Shown piece after piece: positions 24,101 through 37,500 of a stretch of 64,000 nucleotides of DNA. The stretch is from Owenia fusiformis. Taxonomy: Eukaryota; Annelida; Polychaeta; Sabellida; Oweniidae. Position numbers and translations under genes: made by a program. The notes below the pieces were generated by a model. It ran no database searches. It was not told where the DNA came from and worked only from the letters and a program-made list of their open reading frames with translations. The stretch's first letter is position 1. Each line of letters opens with the position of its first letter. Where the stretch lies: the NCBI GenBank assembly GCA_903813345.2, contig CAIIXF020000009.1, positions 25,954,740 through 26,018,739 of the forward strand. Direction: 5' to 3'.

Positions 24101-26113
24101 GGGGTAATGAACCTCGAAAGCAAGTTGCTACTATGTATCTTCTTAACAAATCCCAACATGGATGAGTCTGTATTAGTCTATCAATACAGTAGGACCTGTT
24201 GCTGATACTCTAATATTCTGACCAAAATGTTGAAAAAAATCACCGAACTACGAAATTAAATAAAATCAATGAACCAAGAATCAAATTCCACATGTTCAGT
24301 GATTTTTCTTATTGAAACTTCAAGAACTTACCAGGAAATTAAAGTTTTGACACTTTTTTGTCTTGTCTTGGATATTGCGCTCATAAAATGCTCCATGGTC
24401 GACATAACAAAGCTGATATGGTTGAATGTATTACTGTATACTAAATACTGGTATGTAAGTGACAGTGGCGTTCATTTTCAAAATCTTGATTTTTAAATTT
24501 GATTGACGAAGAGAAAGAGTAACAAGAACACAAATGTGTACAAAATGTCCCCACCTATGGGTGATCCTGTCAAATGGTTATCCTAAAAACGAGTAGACAA
24601 GACTTTACCGACACAATTTGAGGACGGAAAATCCAAAATGGCCACCTTAAAATTTACCCAGAATGCCCAAAAATAAGTCAGTTCTAGATTTTCATACTAA
24701 GAACCACCCCTGAAAATTTGAAATTGATCTGTCACACAGTTAACCAGAAAACATGTAAACAAGACTTTACAGACAAGATTTGAGGACAGAAAATCCAAAA
24801 TGGCTGCCTTGACATTTATCCAGAATGCCAAAGAAATTAATCTGTTCTAGATTTTCATACTATACTAAGAATCAGCCCTGAAAATTTGAAATTGATCTAC
24901 CAAACGGTTCACCTGGAAATGCGTAGACAAGACTTTACAAACAAGATTTTAGGACAGAAAATTGAAAATGGTTGCCTTGACATTTACCCAGAATGCCCAA
25001 AAACTAATCAGATCTAGATTTTCATACTAAGAATCATCCCTGAAAATTTGAAATTGATCTACCAAACGGTTCACCTAAAAACACGTAGACAAGACTTTAC
25101 GGGCAAGATTTTAAGACGGAAAATCCAAAATGGCTGCCTTGACATTTACCCAGAATACCAAAAAACTAATCAGATCTAGATTTTCATACTGAGAATCATC
25201 CCTGAAAATTTCAAATTGATCTACCAAACGGTTCACCATGAAATGTGTAGACAAGACTTTACAGACAAGATTTTAGGACGGAAAATCCAAAATGGCTGCC
25301 TTGACATTTACCCAGAATGCCCAAAATCTAATCAGATCTAGATTTTCATACTGAGAATCATCCCTGAAAATTTGAAATTGATCTACCAAACGGTTCACCT
25401 GAAAATGCGTAGACAAGACATTACAGACAAGATTTTAGGACGGAAAATCCAAAATGGCTGCCTTGACATTTACCCAGAATGCCCAAAAACTAATCAGATC
25501 TAGATTTTCATACTAAGAATCATCCCTGAAAATTTGAAATTGATCTACCAAACGGTTGACCTGAAAACGCGTAGACAAGACTTTACAAACAAGATTTTAG
25601 GACGGAAAATCCAAAATGGCCGACAATAAAAAAGTGGTTATAAGTTTTTGCTGATTTCTTTTTACAAAATTATCACATATAACTACTGTTAACAATAACA
25701 TAGGCTTTTACAACAAAGTCCACCTGAAATTATTTATAAAGCTACTAAATAGTTTAAGTATGAAAACTCAAAAACACCATTCAATATGATACAAAGTATT
25801 ATCGTGCGCTAACTTTTCTTAAAACATTCAAAATGGCTGACATGACTGAGCTAACAGGTCCAAAACCTAATCAGATCTAGAATGAAGTGAGCTGAACAAG
25901 ATTTTAAAGTTTTAAAAGCAACTGTGAAGCCGTTTTTCTTAAAGTTTGCAGACAAGGATTTTAGCATTTGACTTCAAAATGGCCGACAGGAAGTAGGTTT
26001 CGAGTTAATTTTTTTTCATCCACATCTGCATGCACTCATAAGTTATCCCTGAAAATTTGAAGGTGATATCTGTAGCGGTTTTGGAGAAAACTGCCGGACG
26101 TACGGACAGACGG

Positions 26114-26163
<50 letters not shown>

Positions 26164-29100
26164 GGACAGACGGACGCGCCTAGGCCGACAATATGGCCCC
26201 ACACTATGTGGTGGGGACATAAAAAGGGCTGTAAACCAAATTGAAAATAAGTATTTTAAGATTCCCAGGCATAGGGAAATAACGTATGAGAAAGGCAAAG
26301 ACGTTCGCTTACACCCCTTCCCTCCTTGTTATTTACCTGTATGTGTACATATACTGTGCCTAAATACCAATACCCATTGCAAGCATGCTCACGTATGTTT
26401 ACATTGCAGGTGCACCATGTTTGAGTTTTGACATCCTCAAGGACAACATGGGAAATGACAGAGAAGATTTCCCCCTGACATGCTACATGGTATCAGGTAT
26501 GTCTAATTAGATTATTACTGTTTGTGTTGCATTGTTTTATATATAAACTACATCTTGATGATGTCACATACTTGCTATATGAATATACACTGTATAAGGA
26601 CATGTGCTAAAAGAGTAACGACCAAAAAATATTCAAAAAACAGTCAGAAAAGAAATGAGGAGTGCAACAGGTCAGAAGAAAACAAAATCCCATCAGCCCA
26701 AAAATAATTGTTCAAAGAACAATGATCTAATATGCTTTAATATGCTAATGAATACCCCAGGGGTTGAGCTTATGTTCTGAGAGTAGCTTGCCTAAAAGGC
26801 ATTATGGAATAATTTCCTTGTTATTTTCCTATACCTTGTGAAAAAATCAACTGGTCCATTTAAGAAGTTTACTGTAACATGGCAATAACCAGTAGACCAG
26901 CCCTTAGCTCAAATCCTGAATACCCCTATATTAATTGAATACCCTATTATATATTAATTGTTCCCTATTATATATTAATTGTTCCCTATTATATATTAAT
27001 TGTTCCACAGAATTCATATTGTGCCATAAATGTTTCCAGGTACCCAGGCAGAGAGATCACACACTAACAATGTCATAGTAATGAAGCTGAGCAACCTGCA
27101 GGCAACTAAGAACAAGAATGGAGATGATGATGATGACGATGACTCAGATGAAGATTCAGACTCGGAGATGGAGGGGCCTGAATTGGAGGCAGCTATGATA
27201 AAGCATGTAGGAGTGGTTAACAGGATCAGGGTAGGTGTTGCAATATAATATCACTCAATGTTGAAAGGAAGTGTAGCCAAGACAGGGCAGTTTCAAGGGA
27301 TTTCTATTTGGGGTTCTTCACATAAAAGACATGAGGTGACCAGCCAAATGAATGTCATTATGGCAGGATATCTCAGATCAAGCCATTTCTTGGGCCTTTG
27401 TATTATTAATATGATCAATCTGCCATTATTAATAGTGTTCCACTTAAATCAAATAACGGAGGTGTTCCCTCTGTGAGGTGCCCCATCATGATAATCCATG
27501 ACATCTCATTTCTTCTCAGCCCTGAGATGCCACAGTGTAATGAGCTTGATTTGGCGATCCAGGAGAGCCCAGAATTGAGGAATTTTGAGATCTTTCATCC
27601 CAGCTCATATTTCATTTAATTGGGGTCATTACACTTGTGTACCTGTGCCTGTTCTAATAGCTGCTGTTAAATACAATGCCTATGATATAATGTATTGAAA
27701 TTAAGGTAAATGATTACATGATAACTATCACACTTATTGACAGTTATAACTCTTCCCATCTGAGGTGCTCGGATCACAGAATATTCCTAATAATATCAGA
27801 GCATGTTTCAGGTGAAACAGAAAGATGCTATGAGTATCAGAATGGAAGTGCCCCACTTGACAGTTTTTACAACATAACATAAACAAACAAATGATATGAT
27901 GCATGATTGTGGAGGCGTATCAGATGCATTAGAACTATAGCCTATGATTTATTTTATAGACGACACAGTACAAGGAGAAAGCCCTAGCTGCCACGTGGTC
28001 TGACACAGGAAAGGTCCATATATGGGACCTGTCACGCCCACTTCAGGCTGTCAATGATCCAGACACTATGGCAACCTATACTCGGAATGTTGAGTCACCT
28101 CCTCCTGTGTTTACATTCAGTGGTCACCTGACTGAAGGTTATGCTATTGATTGGTCCATTGCAAAGCCAGGTATGTCCAAATATGGCAATGTAGTCATTT
28201 TTTATCCAAATGTGAAGGAAATGGATGACATGTGCTTTCAAGAATTTATTCTTTCAGAACTCATATTTTAGATGGATGAAAATTTTGGTTATTGCCTCAT
28301 TGATTATTAATCCATATGATCAATAAAACCAAATTAATGCCCTTTGCTTATATCAGGTCACCTAGCAACTGGAGACTGCAAAAACAACATCCATCTGTGG
28401 AAGCCAAGGGAGAATGACTGGCATGTGGATCAGAGGCCTTATACTGCACATGCAGGTTCTGTGGAGGATATACAATGGTCACCTAATGAAGCAGAGGTAT
28501 ACTAATTTGCATATTATTTAAACTATATTAGAAGAACATCCTGGTTGAATTCAAAATACATGTATGTGCAAAATTCAGTCTGATATGAACAAAATCATAT
28601 ATTGGTACAAGGGTAATAAACTATTAAATTTTTTAAGGATTTAGAAATAACCAAGTCAATAAAATAATCCTTATCATGCTTTCCTTGGATTCAGGTGTTT
28701 GCTTCATGTTCTGTGGATAAATCCATTCGTATCTGGGATGCAAGGGCTCCACCAAATAAGGCATGTATGTTGACTTCCGAGAATGCTCACAGTGCAGATG
28801 TTAACGTCATTAGTTGGTCTCACAATGAGCCTCTTATGGTGTCTGGCGGGGATGATGGTATGATTAAAGTATGGGACCTAAGGCAGTTTCAGGTATGTAT
28901 GTCATTATGTCAATTTTTCCACATGATCAAATGATAGATGATTATGTGTATAGAAGTTATTTTCTATATCTTGATCTTTCAACATACTGTACTTGAGAAA
29001 TGAACTAAGCAAGTTTCTTAGTATTCAATTATTCCTATTACATATCTATTCATGCTTTAGAAGGTCAACTCACTAAATTCCAACCAATTCCATTTAAAGA

Positions 29101-29688
29101 ATGAAAATACATGTACCCACAAAACAAGTTGGTTTCCCAGACATTTATTCTGGAATTTGTCTCCATGCCATTGTTTTAGTTAAGGGCAATTGTTTGCAAT
29201 TAATGACCAAACTGGATGGACAGGGTTTTTCATTTAAAAACAAAAAAAAGAAAACAAGAAAAATGTTTAATTTGACCAGAGTGATCATAGATTGATTAGC
29301 AGTAAACATATATTAATATTATAGAGGCCTTATGATGATGATGATTTAAATATAATAATAATAATGATATATCTTCCAGCATGGTAAACCAGCAGCTTCA
29401 TTCAAGCACCACAGTGCACCAATCACATCAGTGGAATGGAACTTTAAAGACAGTACAGTGTTTGCCGCTTCAGGGGCAGACAATCAATTGACTCTATGGG
29501 ACTTAGCTGTAGAAGCAGACTCAGGAGAGTCCTCTGATAAGACTTTACAGGATGTACCACCACAGTTATTGTTTATACATCAAGGACAGAAAGATATTAA
29601 GGAGTTACATTGGCACCCCCAGTTACCAGGCGTCATCATTAGTACAGCAGAGTCAGGATTTAATGTCTTTCGGACTATAAGTGTGTAA
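21131..29688 (+). CDS. GRWD1: Glutamate-rich WD repeat-containing protein 1
   Basis: Seven exons join in phase: 21131-21311, 26410-26496, 27040-27230, 27960-28170, 28357-28496, 28695-28892 and 29380-29688, giving 438 residues; human GRWD1 is close to this size. The N-terminus is acidic, then comes the family segment [20 protein letters not shown] running into CLSFDIL. An Asp/Glu tract (about residues 118-132) follows, then WD repeats ([47 protein letters not shown]). The C-terminus is the family signature [10 protein letters not shown]...VFRTISV. GRWD1 (yeast Rrb1) is a nuclear/nucleolar protein that chaperones ribosomal protein L3 and binds histones. The start at 21131 has A at -3 and G at +4; an in-frame ATG at 21086 would add 15 residues. 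Intron 1 is 5.1 kb and packed with MITEs. Confidence 0.97.
21576..21670. repeat. Foldback repeat in GRWD1 intron 1
   Basis: CCGGACTCTTGTCTGTCCAA at the left is matched by the inverse ending AAGAGTCCGG at 21670. No clear target duplication is seen. Confidence 0.55.
21963..22199. mobile_element. TA-flanked MITE (Tc1/mariner type)
   Basis: The 237-bp element has inverted ends CAGTTGGGGACATAAATAAA / ...GTCCCCAACTG, with TA at 21961-21962 and 22200-22201. A TA duplication fits Tc1/mariner. Confidence 0.75.
22206..22753. mobile_element. MITE with CTTATCCCGTTCCCGG ends and 6-bp duplication
   Basis: The 548-bp element has long inverted arms starting CTTATCCCGTTCCCGGACTA. TAGAGT flanks it on both sides (22200-22205, 22754-22759). 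The duplicated site spans the junction between the neighbouring MITEs, so this insertion is later than both. The superfamily is unknown. Confidence 0.75.
22756..23483. mobile_element. TA-flanked MITE, copy 1, with a GC-rich insertion
   Basis: The ends are GAGTCCATTTCA... and its inverse, with TA on both sides (22754-22755, 23484-23485). It is nearly identical in sequence to the intact copy at 43749-44139, except that 322 bp are inserted in its right arm. The open frames shared by the two copies are repeat-derived. Confidence 0.8.
23098..23419. mobile_element. GC-rich element nested in the TA-flanked MITE
   Basis: The insert begins CACTGGCAGATT and ends AGATCCGCCCCTG, with CAATG on both sides (23093-23097, 23420-23424). 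Comparison with the empty site in the copy at 43749-44139 proves the insertion. The interior is runs of G and C with GGGCC and AAAATTTTGGGCC blocks. The duplication length and ends suggest a non-autonomous DNA transposon of uncertain type. Confidence 0.75.
23870..23965 (+). repeat. tRNA-related SINE-like segment
   Basis: GGTTTCGATTC resembles a polymerase III B box, and GTGATAGCAAGTAGATATCA about 50 bp upstream could be a weak A box. No complete tRNA fold is present, so this is a tRNA-derived repeat at best. Confidence 0.35.
24545..26220 (-). mobile_element. Tandem-unit element family F1, copy 1 (reverse orientation)
   Basis: The element has perfect 11-bp inverted ends, ATGTCCCCACC...GGTGGGGACAT. 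The interior consists of seven or so units of about 170-180 bp that contain AATCCAAAATGGCTGCCTTG and GTAGACAAGACTTTAC, then a divergent part, then a GACAGACGGACAGACAGAC microsatellite next to the head hairpin. It lies in GRWD1 intron 1. The other copy is at 44582-46210 in the opposite orientation. Confidence 0.8.
26941..27006 (+). repeat. 21-bp tandem repeat, three copies
   Basis: Units of TTCCCTATTATATATTAATTG occur just upstream of GRWD1 exon 3. Confidence 0.85.
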
Positions 29689-29757
29689 CTGGTGTATGAG
29701 GGTATCCACCAGGGGGCAGCATAAGTGCTAGTCCAGTTGGCTGTTTGCATTTATGGG

Positions 29758-29763
29758 AATAAA
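29758..29763 (+). terminator. GRWD1 polyadenylation signal
   Basis: AATAAA lies about 70 bp after the GRWD1 stop codon and is followed by a GT-rich stretch (GTCTGTTATG). Confidence 0.7.
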
Positions 29764-31542
29764 GTCTGTTATGATTACTTCTGACCAGTCTAAAAAATCA
29801 CCCTACATTGTAATAACCTAGAATGGATTTCAGATCTATTGAATCTAAATTGAGTCTGTTTGGATTAGTTTCTGTTGTATACTGATGCCCTTGTAGTGAA
29901 ATTAGCAACTGGTAAATCGTAAATACAAAATTTACTACACATTGCTGATCTCACAGACTAGTGTTAATGCTATACCCTGAGGTTGGGTATCTGCTGGGTG
30001 AAGGGAGATGAATGGATGTGGGCGTCTTTACTTACCCAATTTACATACATTTGTATATGTATTAAATGTTATATATGGGTAACTATTGAAGTTGGATAAC
30101 TTCATGACATTTATAAAATATAAAAAAATAAACGGAGAATAAGAATAAAAAGATCGTGTCTATGAAATTTAATTCTCATTTTATTTTATTTTTTTAATTC
30201 GTGGATAAAGTCACTTTTGATGGTGACATAAAAATCAGGAGTTGGCAGGTATCTGGGTATGCAATCCATAATTCATACAATCCTAAAATTTCAGATTTAT
30301 CCAGAAAAAATTTAGTTGGATTTACACAATCCTAGCATTTTGGGGAGAGTCTTGAAATTCCATCAGAAAAAGATTGAAAACCAGATTGATGTTTTTCCCA
30401 TTTTGAGTCACCATTCTCAGGATACATTACTTAATAAATCCCACAATGCATCATTACTTCAGAAAATCCAGATTGTTTTTTGTGTCACAGTCACACTTCC
30501 AGGTCAACAATCATTATTATCTTGTTCCCCATTCATCGAAAACAGGACTCTATTGGTACATGTATGTGATAAAGGATATATTTATTGAATATGCACAAAG
30601 TCGAAAAGAGTTATTTTGTACATCATGATTAATGGTGTGTATAATATCAATAACTGCAGTTTCACAAATTAATCATTTTTTACAAATATGCAACAATAAT
30701 TGTTGTATACTGTAGCCTATATATATGATGTGAACGGCTGGCAAAATAGCCTCTCACAAAAATCATTGATTATTGAATGTTCAATACCAACCTTGGTTTG
30801 ATATATCATTACACACAATTTAAAGCTCTGTTTCAAAATGGCATCTGAGAATATGTACATGTATCTGTGATTAATCAAGATTGTGGCACAGAGGATATCA
30901 TTCTTAAATTGAGCAATCAAATACATGTGCACTTGATATGGCATACACTAGTAACTACTCACATACTCTGCTAACTACTACATATTGTTTTGGTTTAAAA
31001 ATGCAAAAATAATACAACATACGCACTAAACAAACAGGTAAAAATACAATATATTTTTAATGGAATGGTATCCATAACTGCATCCATATAGCAACAATCT
31101 TAAGCCTTCTTTACCTTCTATTTCATATCTTTGAATAAAAGAAATTGTGACCACTTTGGTGGCTTTGAGATTACAAAGTTTGATGAAAGATATTACACTG
31201 CAAAACCTAAATATTATATCCTTCTCAAGACATTGATGGCATCTGCACTCTTCAGGATAGAAATACATAACTATAAACATATGTACCTGTTAATTCAGAA
31301 TATACAGAATATCTATCCTACATTTCCTGTTTATAGGTAGCTATTACTCCTTCTGTATTCCTGGTCCCATTTGTCCCATAAAAGGCTATAGAAGGTCCAT
31401 TTGAGATCGTTTATAATAAAGACCTTATAAGAATCATTTGTCAAAGCTAGAGGGGATTTTTACTAGCAGATGTGAAAGTATCTCAGGTAAGAGTCATTGA
31501 GATTACAATCCAAAATCTCCAATATTGCAATGATACAGACAT
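29764..31542. other. Intergenic DNA between convergent GRWD1 and PLBD1
   Basis: No exon or clear element is recognised in this 1.8 kb. Small open frames near 30316-30628 and 31026-31340 have no domain character or splice context. The 3' UTR of each gene must end here. Confidence 0.5.
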
Positions 31543-34500
31543 CTAGAGGGATGGTTTAGTTTCTATGAACGGGAAGTTATATTTCTGAGGTAGTCCTACA
31601 TGCACTGTCTTGTTAAAGCCTCCTACCCAAGAGAATGGTTTAAGTCCTGTACCCAGAGTTGGCCCATTTATGATAGAAGCTGTTCTTGACATTGCCATAT
31701 TGTAGTCAGCCACCTGAAAGAAAAAAGAAAAACATTCGCAATGGGTTACAACAGGCCATGATATAAGGGGTGGGATCAAAACTTTGACACCTGTCGAAAT
31801 ACTTAATTGTGTGCATGTGTCATCATTTGTTACAAATGCCAACTGCCAAACACCAACCACCATCCACAAAAAAGTTGGGGGCTATGTCACCACTTTTATG
31901 GTAGTAACATAAATATATGAATTCCAGATTTTTCATTTTCTTGTGCTGGGCTAACAGAAACTATAAGAAACAGACATTACAGTACATGTACCTTTGTGTC
32001 ATAACAGCCTGAAGGTCTTGGGTTCTTAGCATTAAGGTCACCACGGCAACATATAGCTCCACAGGGGTCTCCACCGGCATAGGGATCATGCTGATAATCT
32101 AAAAAAATCAAAATTAATTTAAAAGTACATTTAAATTCCCCAATATGAATCTTAACTTCATAGCGGATATTTTTTAACCAATTTCCTGTCGAACAAATGG
32201 GACCATAAAAACCGTTTATATTAAAATTCAACTGTCAACAGACTAAAATCTCCTTTATCATTGATGTAATATCAAATTCCTGTGAACTATGACTTCAAAC
32301 CTACCATTATATCTCATGATATGTTTCATAGACTTCAAGTCCTTAACAGATCCCTGGTCCCGTCGGAATATTTTGGCTCTAGGAGCAAGTTGGTAGCTGT
32401 ACATGTCTCCAAACTTCTCCACTGCTTTGGCATAGTCACTCATATTGTAGATTTTCTCATAGAATGGCACATTGTATGAAGGCCAATAACCTGTAGGAAC
32501 AGACAACCATAAACAGAATTAAGATTTAAGATCTTTTAATAGAGGGGTATCACACAAAGGGTTATAGCTAAAACGTTTCCTCGATCAAATCTAGTTTTAA
32601 TTGAACAACACATAAATCTGGTGGATGTGTTACAGATGGGGCTAAAAATATTGTGTGAAACCTCTCTAATGTATTATATACAACTGATCTCAGAAACAGA
32701 GCATAGTTACAATGTACATGTACATGCTGCACCCTGTTGAAAATCTGAAAATTATATAGGCTACCAACCTGTTGATTGGAAATCTGTTGGCATGCACTCT
32801 GTCAAAAAGATGAAATATTGAATTTTGACCAAAATGGGCAAAATTAGTGTTTGTCTGTTGCCAAGAAAACTTGGGGAGACCACTGTATACTATCAGTATA
32901 TGAAAAACTTTATATTTTGAATTATGTTCGATAACTGAAGAAAATAACATTTGAAGAAATGTTCTATTGGGTATACCAAATTTTTTACACCAGGTATCAA
33001 TTAAGCAAATCTTACTGCCCAATATGAAAATATTTTGTAAGTAAAGAATAAGACCTAGATGGGCATGTCTGGTATTAACATGTATTTTACAGTACCTGCA
33101 CGTAGTATAGCTGTCTGGTCCCCAGCCTCTACTAAGGTAGGAATCTGTTCAATCACCCATAGAGCACCATCATCAATGGCTTCGTTTAGGTGGACCTTCT
33201 TCAGGTCAACTATCATATACTGATTGTTGTATGTTCCTAGAAATGTAGAAAACAATTTCAATATAAACTGTAAATCACAAACAGAGCATTAACATACAAG
33301 ATTTCACCACCTTTCATTTGATACAGACAGACACCGAACACTGACCGCCAAATGCAAACTGCCAAACACCATCTATAACAATATATATTGTCAACACTTT
33401 TGGTGCTGACATAAAAACTGAATATCTTTGACACAGGCTGGTATCGAAAATTTTGTCCGCTGTGACGGAGCGTGCTATTTTGCATAGAATCACTAGGAAA
33501 TCCACACAATTTATTTTTTTACTCATATGTTTTGCTATATCAAAGAAAATTGCTGACTCCATGCAATGAATATATCATTTGCGGGTAACTTTAAATTCTG
33601 TTCGAAGTCCAACAACGTTATTAGTAAAAGCTATTGAAAACGGCGTCGGAGTATCATACTCTAAAATGTACCATTTCTTTTATTTCTTTTAAATGGTACA
33701 ATATAGCGACACGATAATATTTACATATGTTTTCAGCATAACTCTGAAGGTATTAATGAGATCTTGATGTATTGGGTATTTTTTTTTTAATTTATTTTTT
33801 TGTCCGCTGTGACGGAGCAGTTCCAAATCTGAAATGCGTTAAGAATTTAGATTCATAATATATTTCTTTACAACTAAACTTTAGAGGAGCGAGCGTGTCA
33901 AATCTCTTTCGTAAAGTATTCTGAAAAATGAAACGTAATAAAAGTACACAATTCAAATTCTGAGATGTATATACGACCACTCTTTAAGCTTCTTTTCTCA
34001 GTTTGTACTGCAATCCAACTTATGCATGGTAACTCATGAAAATGATAGTCAACTTCCATTTCAGTAAAGGGTATTTGCCTTTCGTAGTGCCCTATATGGA
34101 TCCATCGGCCTGACATGGTCATTTTTTACGGTAACTTAATTATTTGAAGTAAAATGATTTGCTGAAGATGAAGCTAAATACAAATAATGGTATGGACTGT
34201 GGATTGTTCTACCCTCTTTAGTCGTTCCAAAAGGTAAGTTGAATGTATCTTGAAATACGAAAATGCAAAATTTGATTTTAAGATCGTTCTTTATTTGACT
34301 AAGAGTTATGGCTATCTGATGCAACTACAGTAAAATATGTGTACAGTGAACACATATGGAGCCCAAAAATGTGTTCCCAGTTGGTATAGATGTTCACTCC
34401 ATAGAGGCAATTTCATACAGAAGTCAGAGGAATATTTGATAAAAAGAGGTGTTCACTAGAGAAAGATATTCATTGATACAGGTTTTACAGTGCAGCACGT

Positions 34501-37500
34501 TTACAAAGACTTGTTTTTATAATTTCAGTCTATGCAAAACGATGAATTTCATGAATTTCAAATAATTGCAAATTAAATCTGTATTGGGATCATCTTATAT
34601 ACAGTAATATAATATTATGTGGTAAAAGGTTATACATCTGTCGGCATGCATGATGTCTGTGCACTATTTCGAATAAGTAAATTCATATTAGCCCTATTTA
34701 CACTACACGTGACATTTCAAGACGTCTAGGCGAAAACGTATTAGAAATATTATGTTGAGTTTACATCATGTTGATTCATGTTGATTTCAGTACAAACCTC
34801 CGAAAAATACTAAGAGTGGTCGTTTTTATATCTCAGATTTACATTACCCCATATCTCCAAGAGGCTGCTTGTCATTATTTAGGAAAGTGATTTGCACCCT
34901 ATGCAGACAGAGCCTGTGGGAAATATTGGGTGCGGAGCAAATGAGCGGAGGGTGCGGAGCTAACGGTTATTTTTGAATTTAAATTTGGGATATTTCTGAA
35001 ACTAAGCCGTTTTGGGACTTCAAATATACCAAGATATGTGTATTTGACACCAAATATCAATACAATTGTGAAAATAGTAGCGCAATTCATTCTATAGCGA
35101 CGCAGTGTGCCTTAAACCTTTCCCAGACCTATATATTTTGAAATTATCCTTTTAATACTGAGTCCCCAGCATTCATAAAAAATGGTGTTCAAGGTGCACT
35201 ATCTATACAAATTATTTTTGCATCTTGGGATGCGGAGCTACGTTTATGGAGCTGCTCCGCACCCAATATTTAGAGGGGGCTCATATCTGAAACAATTTCC
35301 GAATTTTTATAAAATCACACAGATACTGCCTGGCTTCCAAGATGCAAAAATAATTTGCATGGGTAGTGTATCTTGAACACCATTTTTTATGAATGCTGGG
35401 GACGCAGTATTAAAAGGATAGTCTCAAAATATATAGGTCTGGGAAATGTTTAAGGCATACTGCGTCGCTATAAAATGAATTGCACTACTATTTTCACAAT
35501 TTCATTGATATTTGGTGTCAAATACACATATCTTGGTATATTTGAAGTCCCAAAACGGCTTAGTTTCAGAAATATCCCAATTTTAAATTCAAAAATGACC
35601 GTTAGCTCCGCACCCTCCGCTCATTTGCGCCGCACCCAATATTTCCCACAGGCTCTGTCTGCATAGGGTGGATTTGTGACGTTCTCTCTTCTAAGGGTAC
35701 TTTTAAAAGATATAATTTGAATCTTAAATTCTTAACGTAGTTCACAGTTAAAACTTCTCCGTCACAGCTGACAAAAAATGTAAACATTATTTTTTATAAA
35801 AAATATTAAAAATACCCAATACATCAAAATATCATTAATACCTTCATAGTTATGCTGAAAACATATGTAAATATTATCGTGTCACTATAATGTACCATTG
35901 AAAAGAAATAAAACAAATGGTACATTTTGGAGTATGATACCCTGGCGCCGTTTTCAATAGCTTTTACTCTTAGCGTTGTTGGACTTCAAACAAAAGTTAA
36001 AATTACCCGCGAATGATATACCCATTGCATGGAGTAAGAAATTTTCTTTGGTATAGCGAAACATATGAGTAAAAAAATAAATTGTGTGGGTTTCTTAGTG
36101 TTTCTATGCAAAATAGCACGCTCCGTCACAGCGGACAAATTTTTCGATACCAGCCTGTGTTTGAACATCAAAATTTCTTTTGGAAAAAAGTAATGTGAAG
36201 AACCCATTCAATCTGATAATATTGAGTACAAATAAAACTGAATTCATCAATAAACTGTATTCCAGCCTCATTGAAATTCATAGTCTTATACAAAAAACTT
36301 TCAGCTACTCTAGCCTTACCAGAGTTGTACTGCTTAAAGGCCTGAGCCCATTCTGCCCCACTGTGTGCCATCATGTTGGCCACCCTAACCCTTTGCCAGG
36401 CTAAGAGACTCTCTGGTACTATATACTGGTAGAGACTTGTGTTGAAGATTACTGTGGTTGTCTGTAACATCACAAGCTTGCTGGATAGCAAGTAGAAATC
36501 ATCCAGTGACTCCAGGAAACCTAGAATGACAAATTCATATTACAGATGTCATAATTTTCTCATTGAATATATTATCAGAAAATTAAAGAAGTAAAAAGAG
36601 AGATGAGTTGAGAGTACAGTAGGTTCAGAAAAAATTGTCATAATTTCACAATGTTTTTACTCTTATCATTCTACATCACACCTATTGTGACATAAAAAGT
36701 CCAACAGTTCTTACTAATTCATTTCAGGAATTTCTTAAATTTGTTAGGTGACCTTGACCTTGGACATCCCAATTTTGGATTTTAATGAACTCAATTCTTT
36801 TTCAGATAATAAAATTAGGATTGTAGAGTAAACACAATATTGCTTCCAACATTTTTCACTCTCCATCCATTTTAATTCCTTTATCAAGCAATCCATAGTG
36901 TTTGTATGCATGTTCAACAGGCTCCATTAACCCCCATCTTAATCTTACTGTTCACTCCTTACCTGGGTAACTTGAGAATGACATCTGTTTGGCTGCTGTG
37001 TCAGGGAGGTTGAAGTCGTAATGCTTGTATATCCTGTTGGTTGCACTGTAGAGGAACCAGCTAGAATGGGACATGAAGATATTCTCATAGGCACCCATCA
37101 CCTGAGAAATATATAAAGATATCATCCAATGATTGTCAACCATTAATGCATTGTCTCTTTGATTTATTACAACAACTTTCACAAGTGGAGTTGTCATAGA
37201 CATCCATCACCTGACAAATATAAAGGGATTTATACAAAAAATCTTATCAACATCATCCACCCTATACAGACTGTGCTATAGGAAAACAAGCAGTTCGGAT
37301 ATAATGTGCACAAGGTGCAGATATTAACAGTCATTTTTGAATTTGAATTTGTGATATTTCATAAACTAAGGCATGTAAGGCATATTATGTTTTCCTCAAA
37401 GTTGTTGGTCTTATTCATTGAAATCTGAGACAAACATAGTTTGATGGTCTCAGTTGAAATGAGGACCTTGTTTTTTTCATTTTCATTACAAAAATAGATT

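Larger units (their letters stand above)
33432..36159. mobile_element. CACAGGCTGG element, copy A, in a PLBD1 intron
   Basis: The 2728-bp element has TIRs of about 390 bp beginning CACAGGCTGGTATCGAAA, flanked by TTTGA on both sides (33427-33431, 36160-36164). Within each TIR the motif TGTCCGCTGTGACGGAGC occurs twice, once near the outer end and once at the inner end (33454-33471 and 33801-33818 on the left). No transposase is visible; the interior is filled by other repeats, including nested elements. It makes up nearly all of the 3.1-kb intron between the exons at 33096-33236 and 36320-36520. Confidence 0.85.

Noticed and set aside
26005-26431. Frames rich in repeated Cys-Leu-Ser-Val or Thr-Asp-Arg-Gln
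   Set aside because: They translate the GACAGACGGACAGAC microsatellite at the head of the F1 element.
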